DNA from: Elusimicrobiota bacterium
Lineage (GTDB): Bacteria > Elusimicrobiota > Elusimicrobia > O2-12-FULL-59-9
Assembly (NCBI GenBank): GCA_016206405.1
Contig: JACQRQ010000102.1
Span: 1-34,270 of the forward strand
Length of the DNA stretch: 34,270 bases
Reading direction: 5' to 3'
Numbering within the stretch: the stretch's first letter is position 1; each line of letters opens with the position of its first letter. The notes below the pieces were generated by a model that ran no database searches, had not been told where the DNA came from, and saw only the letters and a list, made by a program, of their open reading frames with translations. The position numbers and the translations under genes are program-made. Below are positions 1 through 7,090 of the stretch, one piece after another.

Positions 1-13
1 GTTTTTGTCGCAT
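1..13 (-). CDS. 5' end of an unidentified gene (truncated by window edge)
   Basis: Only the first four codons are present (ATG CGA CAA AAA, M-R-Q-K). The start is supported by a Shine-Dalgarno AAGGAG at 21-26 (complement), 7 nt upstream of the ATG, and by a perfect consensus sigma-70 promoter at 54-82. The gene lies downstream of the DUF4175-like gene on the same strand, 82 nt away, but has its own promoter. The product cannot be identified from four residues. A consensus promoter plus a strong ribosome site suggests a highly expressed protein, which is inference. Confidence 0.6.
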
Positions 14-53
14 GGTCAATCTCCTTAAGAAGTAGACGATGAAAAGCTTTGAA

Positions 54-82
54 ATTATAGCCTATGCTTTGCCGCCTGTCAA
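54..82 (-). promoter_or_regulatory. Perfect sigma-70 promoter TTGACA-N17-TATAAT
   Basis: On the minus strand the -35 box TTGACA is at 82-77, the spacer is exactly 17 nt (76-60) and the -10 box TATAAT is at 59-54. Both hexamers match consensus at all 12 positions. Transcription should start near 47, giving a leader of about 34 nt with a Shine-Dalgarno sequence before the ATG at 13. It sits just outside the stop codon of the DUF4175-like gene. Confidence 0.85.
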
Positions 83-95
83 TTGTCGCGCCCGC

Positions 96-3000
96 TCACT
101 TTGTGATCTGCTTGAAATAGTCTTTGATGCCTTGCTCGTAGGCTTTCGGGTATTTTTCCTGCAAGGATTGCATGACTTCCTGGCGCACTTCTTGAGGCGG
201 GTGGTACTCCTTGTCCGACGGCAGCTCGACCGGTCCGACCGACGTTCCCATGCGTCCCCCCGACCATTGCCGCAAGGTGCGGGGCCGCCCCGCGCCGGAG
301 CGCTCCATCCCGCTTTCCATGGACTTCTGCTCCTGGGAGGCCGACTCCATCTGCTCCATGCCCTGGGCCAGCTTCTCGAGGGCGTTGGCGGCATGCTCCA
401 GGGCGGGAGGGCTCTGCAATGCCTCCAGTTCCTTTTGCGCCAGGGCCATGTCTTCCTGGGCCGAATCCAGGTTTTGCGAGACTGACGGCGGCAAAGCGAC
501 GGATTTGGAGCTCAAATCCCGCATCTTCTGCGCCAAAGCTTTCGCGCGTTCGTAGGTCTCGCCCTGTTGCCGCTCGGCCGCCCGAAAATCCTCCATCTCC
601 TTTTGCGTCGAAGGCGGGCTCACAATCTCCTTTCTGAGCAGTTCCAGTATCTCGGCTTCCCCGGACATCACGCCGGAAAATATCAAGGCGTCCGCTCTGA
701 AGGAGGCGGCGGTCTCGGTGGAGGCAAGGACCTTGTCCAAATTGACGAAGCGGCGGCCCGACTCCGCCTGCAGGCCTTGAAGGATCCGGCTCAAATTGTC
801 CGGAGCCGAGACCACCCGCCGCTGCGCGAATTCGCGCAGCACGGAATTCATCAAGCGCAAAGTTTCAAGATGAAGCGCTGCGCTCAAGCCCCCGGCCTTT
901 GCGATGAGACTCGCCTGCCTGGTTTCAAGCTCTTTCAACAGCTCCTTTTGAGCCTCCAAAAGTCTTTTCAGGCGCTCATCTTCGAGCTGCTGAATCTGCC
1001 GCACGCTCCGGGACTGCTGCTCCGCCACCTCCTGCCACAGCGCCCGCGCCTGCTCCATTTCCTGAGAAAGCAAATTGTCCCGCCGCGACATGGGATGCGC
1101 TCCCTGAGCGGCTTCGGCGAGGGTGTTTCGTATTTTTTCCAGCTCCCGGGAGAGGCGTTCGGCCAGAACGGCCGCTTTCTGCCAGTCCCCGCGCCGGAGG
1201 GCCGCGTCCAACTGCGCCGACAAGGATTGGGCGTCTCCGATCGGCACCTGGTAAATTTTTTGCTGCGCTTCCTCCTCCGGCGTTTGAGGTTTTTTCTTGG
1301 GTATTTGTTCGATGCGCTCGGCCAACGCCTGCATCTGCTCCCGGATTTTCTCCAGGGATTTTTCCAGCCGCTCCATGGTCTCGGGGGACGGCGCTTCTCC
1401 CGACTGCTCCAACTGCTGCAAGGACGACTTGAGATCCTCGCCGGCCTGAGACATGCGCTCCGACTGGCTGGCCAAATCCTTATATTGCTGGAAGCTTCTG
1501 CCCTCAGCCATCCACTTTCTGGCTTTGTCCAGCTCGCGGGATAGGACCTCGCGCACCTGCTGCGCCTTCTCCCAATCCCCGCTTTGAGCCGCCTGCCGGG
1601 ACTGCGGCAAAAGCCGCTCCTGCGCGAAATCAAAATTCTCCGCCAATTTTCGGAAGGACTCCACCATCCCGGGATCGGTGTAGGGATCTTGCTCCATCGC
1701 CTCGACAAGCTTTTCAAAAGAGGCGGCCGCCTCTTTCCACTCCGCGTCCGCTTCCGACGACATTTGTCCCCATTCGGACCCGGACTCCAAGCTGTTGACG
1801 ATCTTCTCCAGCCGCTCCCGGAGGTTTTTTTCCTTGGATGCCAGACCCTCCACCAAACCGTGCAATGCGCCCATCTGTTCCTGCACCGAATCATGCATTT
1901 GGTCGAAATCGATCAAGTACAGGCGATTCTTGGCGGACTCGCCCATTTGAGGTTGGGGGCTTCGATTGTCAATGGCTCTCAAGCTCATCTCCAGGACGCC
2001 GAACCCGAACTCGCTCAAATCCCAGGCAAAATGTCCGTTTTGCTCCTTGACCACCGCATCCGACGGCGAAAACCGCCGGACGCTGAAGGCGCGGACTTCG
2101 CCGGAAGCGGCCTCTTCTCCGGGCTCAGAAACGTTGGAAACCCCGGGGGGGCGCGGGGACACCCGGCGGATAAGAATCTGTATTTCCGTGAGGCCGAAAT
2201 CATCGCCGGCGGCGTAGAACACCGGCAGGGGATCCAGAGGGCTGATGGCCACCTCAAAAGCGGGAGACACAAGGTCGATGCCGGGCGGCTCATCCGGAAG
2301 GGCAAAAAGTTCGTGAATCACCGGCTCCGGATCGGATATCCCATCCGCGCCGTCGAGCCGCCAATAAAAAGTGGCGTTTTGACGCACGATAAACTGGAGT
2401 TGATAATCTCCGGCGGAGGTGAGCCGAAAATCCTGCCGGCTGCCGTCGCCCCAGTGGAGCGCGGCTGTTTTCAGCGGCGCCGACGGCTTGCCTATAAAGA
2501 TAACCCGGCTTCCGGCGGTGGCCGACAAATCCCCCCCGCCTGAAAATTCCTCGTCCGGCCTGCGGGTATAAGCGGGGTAATTCACCCGGTAGCGAATCTC
2601 GGCAAACTGAGGATAGGGCACCGGGGTCAGCTTATAGGCGGGGCTCCAAGCGTCCTTCCAGCGCAGCCGGTATTCCAAATTCTCCGTGAGCTCCGATATT
2701 CTGTACACAAAACGGCCGTTTTCCTCAAAATCCCATTTTTGCGCCTGCCAGACCCCCGAATCGCTCTTTAAATGAAGCTCCACTCTCTCCTGATTCGGGG
2801 CCTTCCAGCCCGCCTGAATATTGACCTCCTTGCCCCAGGCCAGACGCGCGTCTTTAGGCTCGATCCAAAGAAGCTCCTCAAGCGGAAGTTCCCTCCACGG
2901 GGCCAGGACGCGCTCCCATTGGGACGTTTGGCCGAATCTCAGAGCCGCCGCGAACAACGCCGCGCACAACAGCGCCGTCGAGGCCGCCGCCGCGGAGGGA

Positions 3001-3437
3001 CGGATGGAAAACATTTTTTCCAGCTCCGCCGGAACCAGCAGGCGCTCGGTCTGCGTCATATGGGCCTGCACCAAATCTTCGGAAACGCCCTCCCCGGTCC
3101 CGCCCCGGGAAAACTCCCAAGCGCTCATCAGATGCTGGCGCAGGCTGGGCCGCGATTGTTGAACCTGCTCCAGCACGCTTCGCCGGCTCAATCTGAAAAT
3201 CGGCCATGCCAGGAACTTGAAAACGGCCGCGGCCGCCAAAATCGCCTCCACGGCGAAAAGCGCGATGCGCCCGGCCTGCGGAATGGCGAAAAGGCGGTCG
3301 CATGCCGCCAGCAGCAAAACAGCCCCGAGAAAGACGGAAACGGATCGAAGCCCGCCCTCCAACAGAAGCTTCACCAGAAGCTGCCGCCGCCAGGACCTCA
3401 ACCGCCCATGCAGGATGGATTCGGAAGGAAGGGACAT
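96..3437 (-). CDS. DUF4175-like large membrane-anchored coiled-coil protein
   Basis: The 1113-aa protein has two N-terminal hydrophobic segments (about residues 31-48 and 55-75) and a third near 147-167. A beta-rich region follows (about 170-400), and then several hundred residues (about 530-1060) of charged Glu/Gln/Lys/Arg-rich heptad sequence predicted to be coiled coil. The C-terminus is a short conserved-looking tail ending DYFKQITK. This architecture matches DUF4175-type proteins of Gram-negative bacteria, whose function is unknown. The likely location is the inner membrane with the coiled coil in the periplasm. The ATG at 3437 has no Shine-Dalgarno sequence, but a TATAAT box lies 10 nt upstream, so the mRNA is probably almost leaderless. 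The gene is intact. Family assignment rests on architecture and tail motif, not on a database search. Confidence 0.75.
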   Translation of the reverse strand: MSLPSESILHGRLRSWRRQLLVKLLLEGGLRSVSVFLGAVLLLAACDRLFAIPQAGRIALFAVEAILAAAAVFKFLAWPIFRLSRRSVLEQVQQSRPSLRQHLMSAWEFSRGGTGEGVSEDLVQAHMTQTERLLVPAELEKMFSIRPSAAAASTALLCAALFAAALRFGQTSQWERVLAPWRELPLEELLWIEPKDARLAWGKEVNIQAGWKAPNQERVELHLKSDSGVWQAQKWDFEENGRFVYRISELTENLEYRLRWKDAWSPAYKLTPVPYPQFAEIRYRVNYPAYTRRPDEEFSGGGDLSATAGSRVIFIGKPSAPLKTAALHWGDGSRQDFRLTSAGDYQLQFIVRQNATFYWRLDGADGISDPEPVIHELFALPDEPPGIDLVSPAFEVAISPLDPLPVFYAAGDDFGLTEIQILIRRVSPRPPGVSNVSEPGEEAASGEVRAFSVRRFSPSDAVVKEQNGHFAWDLSEFGFGVLEMSLRAIDNRSPQPQMGESAKNRLYLIDFDQMHDSVQEQMGALHGLVEGLASKEKNLRERLEKIVNSLESGSEWGQMSSEADAEWKEAAASFEKLVEAMEQDPYTDPGMVESFRKLAENFDFAQERLLPQSRQAAQSGDWEKAQQVREVLSRELDKARKWMAEGRSFQQYKDLASQSERMSQAGEDLKSSLQQLEQSGEAPSPETMERLEKSLEKIREQMQALAERIEQIPKKKPQTPEEEAQQKIYQVPIGDAQSLSAQLDAALRRGDWQKAAVLAERLSRELEKIRNTLAEAAQGAHPMSRRDNLLSQEMEQARALWQEVAEQQSRSVRQIQQLEDERLKRLLEAQKELLKELETRQASLIAKAGGLSAALHLETLRLMNSVLREFAQRRVVSAPDNLSRILQGLQAESGRRFVNLDKVLASTETAASFRADALIFSGVMSGEAEILELLRKEIVSPPSTQKEMEDFRAAERQQGETYERAKALAQKMRDLSSKSVALPPSVSQNLDSAQEDMALAQKELEALQSPPALEHAANALEKLAQGMEQMESASQEQKSMESGMERSGAGRPRTLRQWSGGRMGTSVGPVELPSDKEYHPPQEVRQEVMQSLQEKYPKAYEQGIKDYFKQITK

Positions 3438-3447
3438 GCGTGGCCTG

Positions 3448-3453
3448 ATTATA
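3448..3453 (-). promoter_or_regulatory. -10 box TATAAT of the DUF4175-like gene
   Basis: TATAAT reads on the minus strand at 3453-3448, and 10 nt separate it from the ATG at 3437. Transcription starting about 7 nt downstream of the box would leave a leader of about 4 nt. There is no Shine-Dalgarno sequence in those bases. No convincing -35 box is visible 16-18 nt upstream. Confidence 0.6.
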
Positions 3454-3627
3454 CAAATAAAAAAACGCGCGGCGGGGGCGGCAAAAGCGGCCCGGCCCTT
3501 CGGCTGGAAACCAACCTCTATTGGGCTGGGTCTTGGTGGGAGGAGCGCGCGCCGCGGAACGCGCCGATAACGACACCCAGCGGGGGGACGATGATCGTCC
3601 CCGGCGGCCGCTCCGCGCCGGCGTAAC
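3454..3627. other. Intergenic region with a perfect 19-nt palindrome
   Basis: I see no convincing gene here. GGGGACGATGATCGTCCCC at 3584-3602 is a perfect 9+1+9 palindrome in a GC-rich stretch; there is no T-tract next to it, so it is not a classical terminator. A minus-strand open frame of a few dozen codons crosses this palindrome but has no ATG or ribosome site, and I do not call it as a gene. A run of seven T (minus strand, 3459-3465) precedes the DUF4175 promoter. Confidence 0.4.
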
Positions 3628-3795
3628 CTAAGCCGTGGCGCCTTGGAAAGATTCTTCCTGCACCCAAATCAAATTCGTGGAGGCCTTATCCGGCTTGATC
3701 CAGCGCCCGCCTCCGCTCTTGTTGAATTTCCACACCACCCGCACCTGGATTCCGATTCGCGGGGTGTGATCCGTCTTGACGATTTTCTTTTTCAT
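3628..3795 (-). CDS. Small basic hypothetical protein (55 aa)
   Basis: The start chosen is the ATG at 3795 (MKKKIVKTDH...), which has a GGGAG ribosome site 8 nt upstream. A TTG five codons earlier is in frame but would overlap that site. The protein is small and Lys/Arg-rich (pattern KFNKSGGGRWIKPDK in the middle), with no signal peptide or membrane segment. I do not recognise the family. An 84-nt multi-stem element (3854-3937) lies 58 nt upstream on the same strand and could be its leader. The aldo/keto reductase gene is further upstream on the same strand. Confidence 0.55.
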   Translation of the reverse strand: MKKKIVKTDHTPRIGIQVRVVWKFNKSGGGRWIKPDKASTNLIWVQEESFQGATA

Positions 3796-3853
3796 CGAGG
3801 GGTCTCCCAATCCGGCGTTTCCATAGTTTAATGTCCGCGCCGGCGCGCGGGGA

Positions 3854-3937
3854 GGGTCTTTCGGAGCCCAAAATGCCGGAAAAGGACCCAGCCCGAAGAC
3901 GGGCCTTAAGTCCTATTGGAGATAGGACCAAAGACCC
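3854..3937 (-). ncRNA. Candidate structured RNA or leader element, class unknown
   Basis: An outer 8-bp perfect stem (3854-3861 with 3930-3937, GGGTCTTT/AAAGACCC) encloses two perfect hairpins. One is 3891-3895/3900-3904 (GCCCG, 4-nt loop, CGGGC). The other is 3910-3916/3922-3928 (GTCCTAT, 5-nt loop, ATAGGAC). The remaining arm (3862-3890) can form a weak CGG/CCG hairpin. The segment AAGGACCC at 3882-3889 could compete with 3930-3937 for pairing to GGGTC, a switch-like arrangement. The strand is assigned because both flanking genes are on the minus strand and the 55-aa gene starts 58 nt downstream. It does not match the sequence of any riboswitch class I can recall. Confidence 0.5.
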
Positions 3938-3943
3938 AGACGC

Positions 3944-4963
3944 TTAGACTAAGCGCCGGCGGTTGTTGCGCTCGATCATTTCGTAAGGGTACAACGAAGG
4001 CGGGCGGCTGAGGTCGTCGAGGACGGCCAGTTCTTCCGCGGTCAACTGGATTTTTTCGGAACTCAAGTTTTCCTGGAGCTGCTCGGGACTGCGGACGCCG
4101 AGGATCACGGAGGTCACCGGCGTTTTAGCTTGCAGCCATGCCAGCGCGATTTGAGAGGGGGTTGCCCGGCGGGCTTGGGCTATTTTATCCAGAGCCGCCA
4201 CGACGGCATGCCCTTGTTCGCGCTCATATCTCAAAAATTCCTCGTCAGCCCGGCTGAGGCGGCAGGCGGCGGGGCGGGGCCGGCCCGGCCTGTACTTGCC
4301 GGAAAAATATCCTTTGGCCAAGGGGCCCCAAACGATATAGCCAAGCCCCTCCTCCCGGCACACCGGCAGAAGCTCGTTTTCGACTTCCCGGCAAGCCAGA
4401 TTGTATTTGGCCTGCAGACAAGCGAAGCGTTCCAGGCGCAGGCGCTCCGAGACTCCCAGAGACTTGGCGATTTGCCAGCCGGAAAAATTGGAGCAGCCGA
4501 CATAGCGCGCCTTGCCCCAGCGCACCAGGTCATCAAACGCCTTCAAGGTCTCTTCGATGGGCGTGGCTTGGTCCCAAATATGAGCGTAATAAATGTCAAT
4601 CCAGTCCGTTCCCAGACGCTTGAGGCTGAGGTCGGCCGCCGACAAGATATGGTGCCTGGACAACCCCGTTTCGTTGGGACCCGCGCCGTCCGGGGCGTTG
4701 AAAACCTTCGTGCACACGAGAACCTGCGCCCGTTTTCCGCGCAGAGCGCGTCCCAGCAGGCGCTCCGACTCCCCATAGCTGTACATGTCGGCGGTGTCGA
4801 AACAGTTGATTCCGGAATCCATCGCCAAGTGGACCAGCTGCGAAGCCGCCTTTTGACCCACGCAGGCGACCCCGGGCCACAGCCTGGACGGCCCGAAAGT
4901 CATGCAGCCCAAAGAGAACTCCGACACCTTGATCCCCGTCCTTCCCAATGTCCGCATTCGCAT
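3944..4963 (-). CDS. Aldo/keto reductase
   Basis: This 339-aa NAD(P)H-dependent oxidoreductase has the (beta/alpha)8 AKR fold. The catalytic tetrad is visible: D56 and Y61 in FDTADMYSYGESE, K86 in VCTKVFN and H128 in YYAHIWD. The C-terminal part carries the cofactor-loop pattern (TPSQIALAWLQAKTPVTSVI). Length is normal for the family, in the subgroup resembling YajO/Tas-type reductases. The physiological substrate cannot be read from the sequence. The start is the ATG at 4963, six nt after a strong AAGGAGG; the TTG one codon earlier is less likely. The gene is divergent from uvrB across a 62-bp gap. Confidence 0.9.
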   Translation of the reverse strand: MRMRTLGRTGIKVSEFSLGCMTFGPSRLWPGVACVGQKAASQLVHLAMDSGINCFDTADMYSYGESERLLGRALRGKRAQVLVCTKVFNAPDGAGPNETGLSRHHILSAADLSLKRLGTDWIDIYYAHIWDQATPIEETLKAFDDLVRWGKARYVGCSNFSGWQIAKSLGVSERLRLERFACLQAKYNLACREVENELLPVCREEGLGYIVWGPLAKGYFSGKYRPGRPRPAACRLSRADEEFLRYEREQGHAVVAALDKIAQARRATPSQIALAWLQAKTPVTSVILGVRSPEQLQENLSSEKIQLTAEELAVLDDLSRPPSLYPYEMIERNNRRRLV

Positions 4964-5006
4964 CAATATCCTCCTTCGCCGCGACCCAGGGCCTCAATCT
5001 CATTTT

Positions 5007-5014
5007 AGTATAAT
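5007..5014. promoter_or_regulatory. Overlapping bidirectional -10 boxes between the reductase gene and uvrB
   Basis: The eight bases AGTATAAT read as TATAAT on the plus strand (5009-5014, toward uvrB at 5026) and as TATACT on the minus strand (5012-5007, toward the reductase gene). The plus-strand box leaves only about 5 nt of leader before the uvrB ATG and there is no Shine-Dalgarno sequence. The minus-strand transcript would have a leader of about 37 nt with AAGGAGG. No clear -35 box is seen on either strand. Confidence 0.6.
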
Positions 5015-5025
5015 TTGCGGCAGCC

Positions 5026-7044
5026 ATGGCCTCGCGTTTCACGTTCAGCTCAAGTTTCAAACCGGCCGGCGACCAGCCCCAGGCCATCCGGGAGCTGGCG
5101 GAGGGCGTCCGCTCCGGCGCCCGGCACCAAGTTCTCTTGGGAGTCACCGGCTCGGGAAAAACATATACGGTCGCCAAAGTGATCGAGGCCGTCAACCTGC
5201 CCACCTTGGTGCTTTCTCCCAACAAAGTTCTGGCGGCCCAGCTTTACGCCGAGTTTAAATCCTTTTTTCCCGGCAACGCGGTGGAATATTTCGTCTCCTA
5301 CTACGACTACTACCAGCCCGAAGCCTACGTTCCTCAAACGGACACGTATATCGAAAAGGACGCCGCCATCAACGAGCACATCGACCAATTGCGCCTGAAG
5401 GCGACCAGCACCCTGTTGTCCCGGCGCGACGTCATCGTCGTAGCCTCCGTGTCGTGCATTTACAATATCGGCTCTCCTGAAAACTACAGAAACATGTGCG
5501 TTTTCTTGGAAGAAAACCGGCCCAAAAATCGCGCGGAGCTTTTGGACGGCCTGGTCAAGATTCAATATGAGAGAAACCAAGTCGAGTTCAAGCGCGGGGT
5601 TTTCCGCGTCCGCGGAAACGTGGTGGACGTTTTTCCCGCCTACAGCGACACCGCCTTGAGAATCGAGCTCGACGGCAACACGATCCGTTCCCTGGCGGAG
5701 ATCCACCCCGTCACCAGCCAGAAACTCAAGCGCCTGCGGCAATTCTGCATTTACCCCGCCAAACACTTCATCACTTCGCAGCCGCGCCTCGAGGCGGCTC
5801 TCGCGGCCGTCGAAAATGAGCTGGAGGAGCGGCTTGCCTGGCTGAAATCCGCCGGGAAAAATCTGGAAGCGGAACGCCTCCGGCAGAAGACGCGCTACGA
5901 CCTGGAAATGCTCAAGGAGCTTGGATTTTGCCACGGCGTCGAAAACTATTCCAGGCATCTGTCCGGCAAAAAGCCGGGGGAGCGCCCCGACTGCCTTCTC
6001 GACTACTTTCCCAAGGACTTTTTGATGCTCATCGACGAATCCCACATCGCCGTGCCGCAGATCGGGGGCATGTACGAGGGCGACCGCTCCCGCAAGCAAA
6101 CCTTGGTTGATTTCGGCTTTCGCCTCCCCTCGGCCCTGGACAACCGCCCGCTGAAATTCCAGGAGTTTGAAAGCCTCGCCCCGCAGGTCATCTACATTTC
6201 GGCCACGCCCGGACCCTACGAGCTCAAGAAGTCCAAGGGCGTCATCGTGGACCAGGTGATTCGCCCCACCGGCTTGGTCGATCCCCCGGTGATCGTCCGG
6301 CCGGCCGAGGGGCAAATTCAGGATCTCATCGGGCGCATCGAGACCCGGGTGCGGGGCAAGGAGCGCGTTCTGGTCAACACGCTGACCAAGCGCACGGCCG
6401 AGGACCTCTCCGCCTTCTTGTCCGCGAAGGGAATCCGCGTCCAGTACCTTCACTCCGATATCGACGCCCTGAGGAGGGTGCAGATTCTCAAGGAATTAAG
6501 GCAGGGAAATTTCGACGTTTTGGTCGGCATCAACCTGCTGCGAGAAGGCTTGGACTTGCCCGAGGTGTCCTTGGTGGCGATTTTAGACGCGGATAACGAG
6601 GGTTTCTTGAGGAGCGCGACCACCTTGATCCAAATCGCCGGGCGCGCCGCCCGCAATCTTAACGGCGAGGTCATTTTTTACGCCGACCGGCAAACGGCGG
6701 CGATGCGGCAGGCGATGGGTGAAATGGATCGCCGGCGAAGCAAACAGAGCCTGCACAACAAAAAATACCGGATCACGCCGCGCACCATTCAAAAGGCGGT
6801 GCACGAACTGGAGGAATTCGAGTACGAGGCAAAAAAGGAAACCCTATCCCTGCTGAAAAATCCAAAACTCGGGTCCATCGATAAAGCGAACCTTCCAGCC
6901 GTCGCCGCCGAGATCGAGAAGCAAATGAAAGAGGCTGCTGAGAATTTAGATTTCGAGCTGGCCGCGATGCTTCGGGATCAGTTATTTGAAATCAAAGAGA
7001 TGCGGGTGAAGCAGGGAAGCAGGGATCGAGCGATCAAGGAGTAG
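5026..7044 (+). CDS. uvrB: Excinuclease ABC subunit B (UvrB)
   Basis: This is the DNA damage-recognition helicase of nucleotide excision repair, which works with UvrA and UvrC. The 672-aa length is typical. Walker A is GVTGSGKT (K45). The beta-hairpin region is recognisable around YYDYYQPEAYVPQTDTYIEK. The helicase DE box is LIDESHIAVPQIGGMY, ISATPGPYE follows, and helicase motif VI is in IQIAGRAARN. A C-terminal UVR domain (EIEKQMKEAAENLDFELAAM) contacts UvrC. No frameshift or truncation is seen. The ATG has no Shine-Dalgarno sequence and lies 11 nt after a TATAAT box, so translation is probably near-leaderless. An octamer repeat begins at the stop codon. Confidence 0.97.
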   Translation: MASRFTFSSSFKPAGDQPQAIRELAEGVRSGARHQVLLGVTGSGKTYTVAKVIEAVNLPTLVLSPNKVLAAQLYAEFKSFFPGNAVEYFVSYYDYYQPEAYVPQTDTYIEKDAAINEHIDQLRLKATSTLLSRRDVIVVASVSCIYNIGSPENYRNMCVFLEENRPKNRAELLDGLVKIQYERNQVEFKRGVFRVRGNVVDVFPAYSDTALRIELDGNTIRSLAEIHPVTSQKLKRLRQFCIYPAKHFITSQPRLEAALAAVENELEERLAWLKSAGKNLEAERLRQKTRYDLEMLKELGFCHGVENYSRHLSGKKPGERPDCLLDYFPKDFLMLIDESHIAVPQIGGMYEGDRSRKQTLVDFGFRLPSALDNRPLKFQEFESLAPQVIYISATPGPYELKKSKGVIVDQVIRPTGLVDPPVIVRPAEGQIQDLIGRIETRVRGKERVLVNTLTKRTAEDLSAFLSAKGIRVQYLHSDIDALRRVQILKELRQGNFDVLVGINLLREGLDLPEVSLVAILDADNEGFLRSATTLIQIAGRAARNLNGEVIFYADRQTAAMRQAMGEMDRRRSKQSLHNKKYRITPRTIQKAVHELEEFEYEAKKETLSLLKNPKLGSIDKANLPAVAAEIEKQMKEAAENLDFELAAMLRDQLFEIKEMRVKQGSRDRAIKE

Positions 7045-7070
7045 TGGTAGAGTGGTAAAGTGATAGAGTG
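7041..7070 (+). repeat. Tandem octamer array RTARAGTG (3 full units plus a partial)
   Basis: The full units are GTAGAGTG (7047-7054), GTAAAGTG (7055-7062) and ATAGAGTG (7063-7070), preceded by a partial GTAGTG that overlaps the uvrB stop codon. The same octamer, with the same R/R variation, forms larger arrays at 16382-16421 and inverted at 16491-16583. It lies between uvrB and nadC. Confidence 0.8.
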
Positions 7071-7090
7071 GGGGACGGGGGAGTGAGCGA

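Noticed and set aside
96..3437. DUF4175-like gene as an SMC or other coiled-coil ATPase
   Set aside because: No Walker A or B motif is visible, and three hydrophobic segments near the N-terminus indicate a membrane protein.
3854..3937. Identification as a cyclic-di-GMP or other named riboswitch
   Set aside because: Stem order and loop sequences do not match the conserved nucleotides I know for these classes, so the class is left open.
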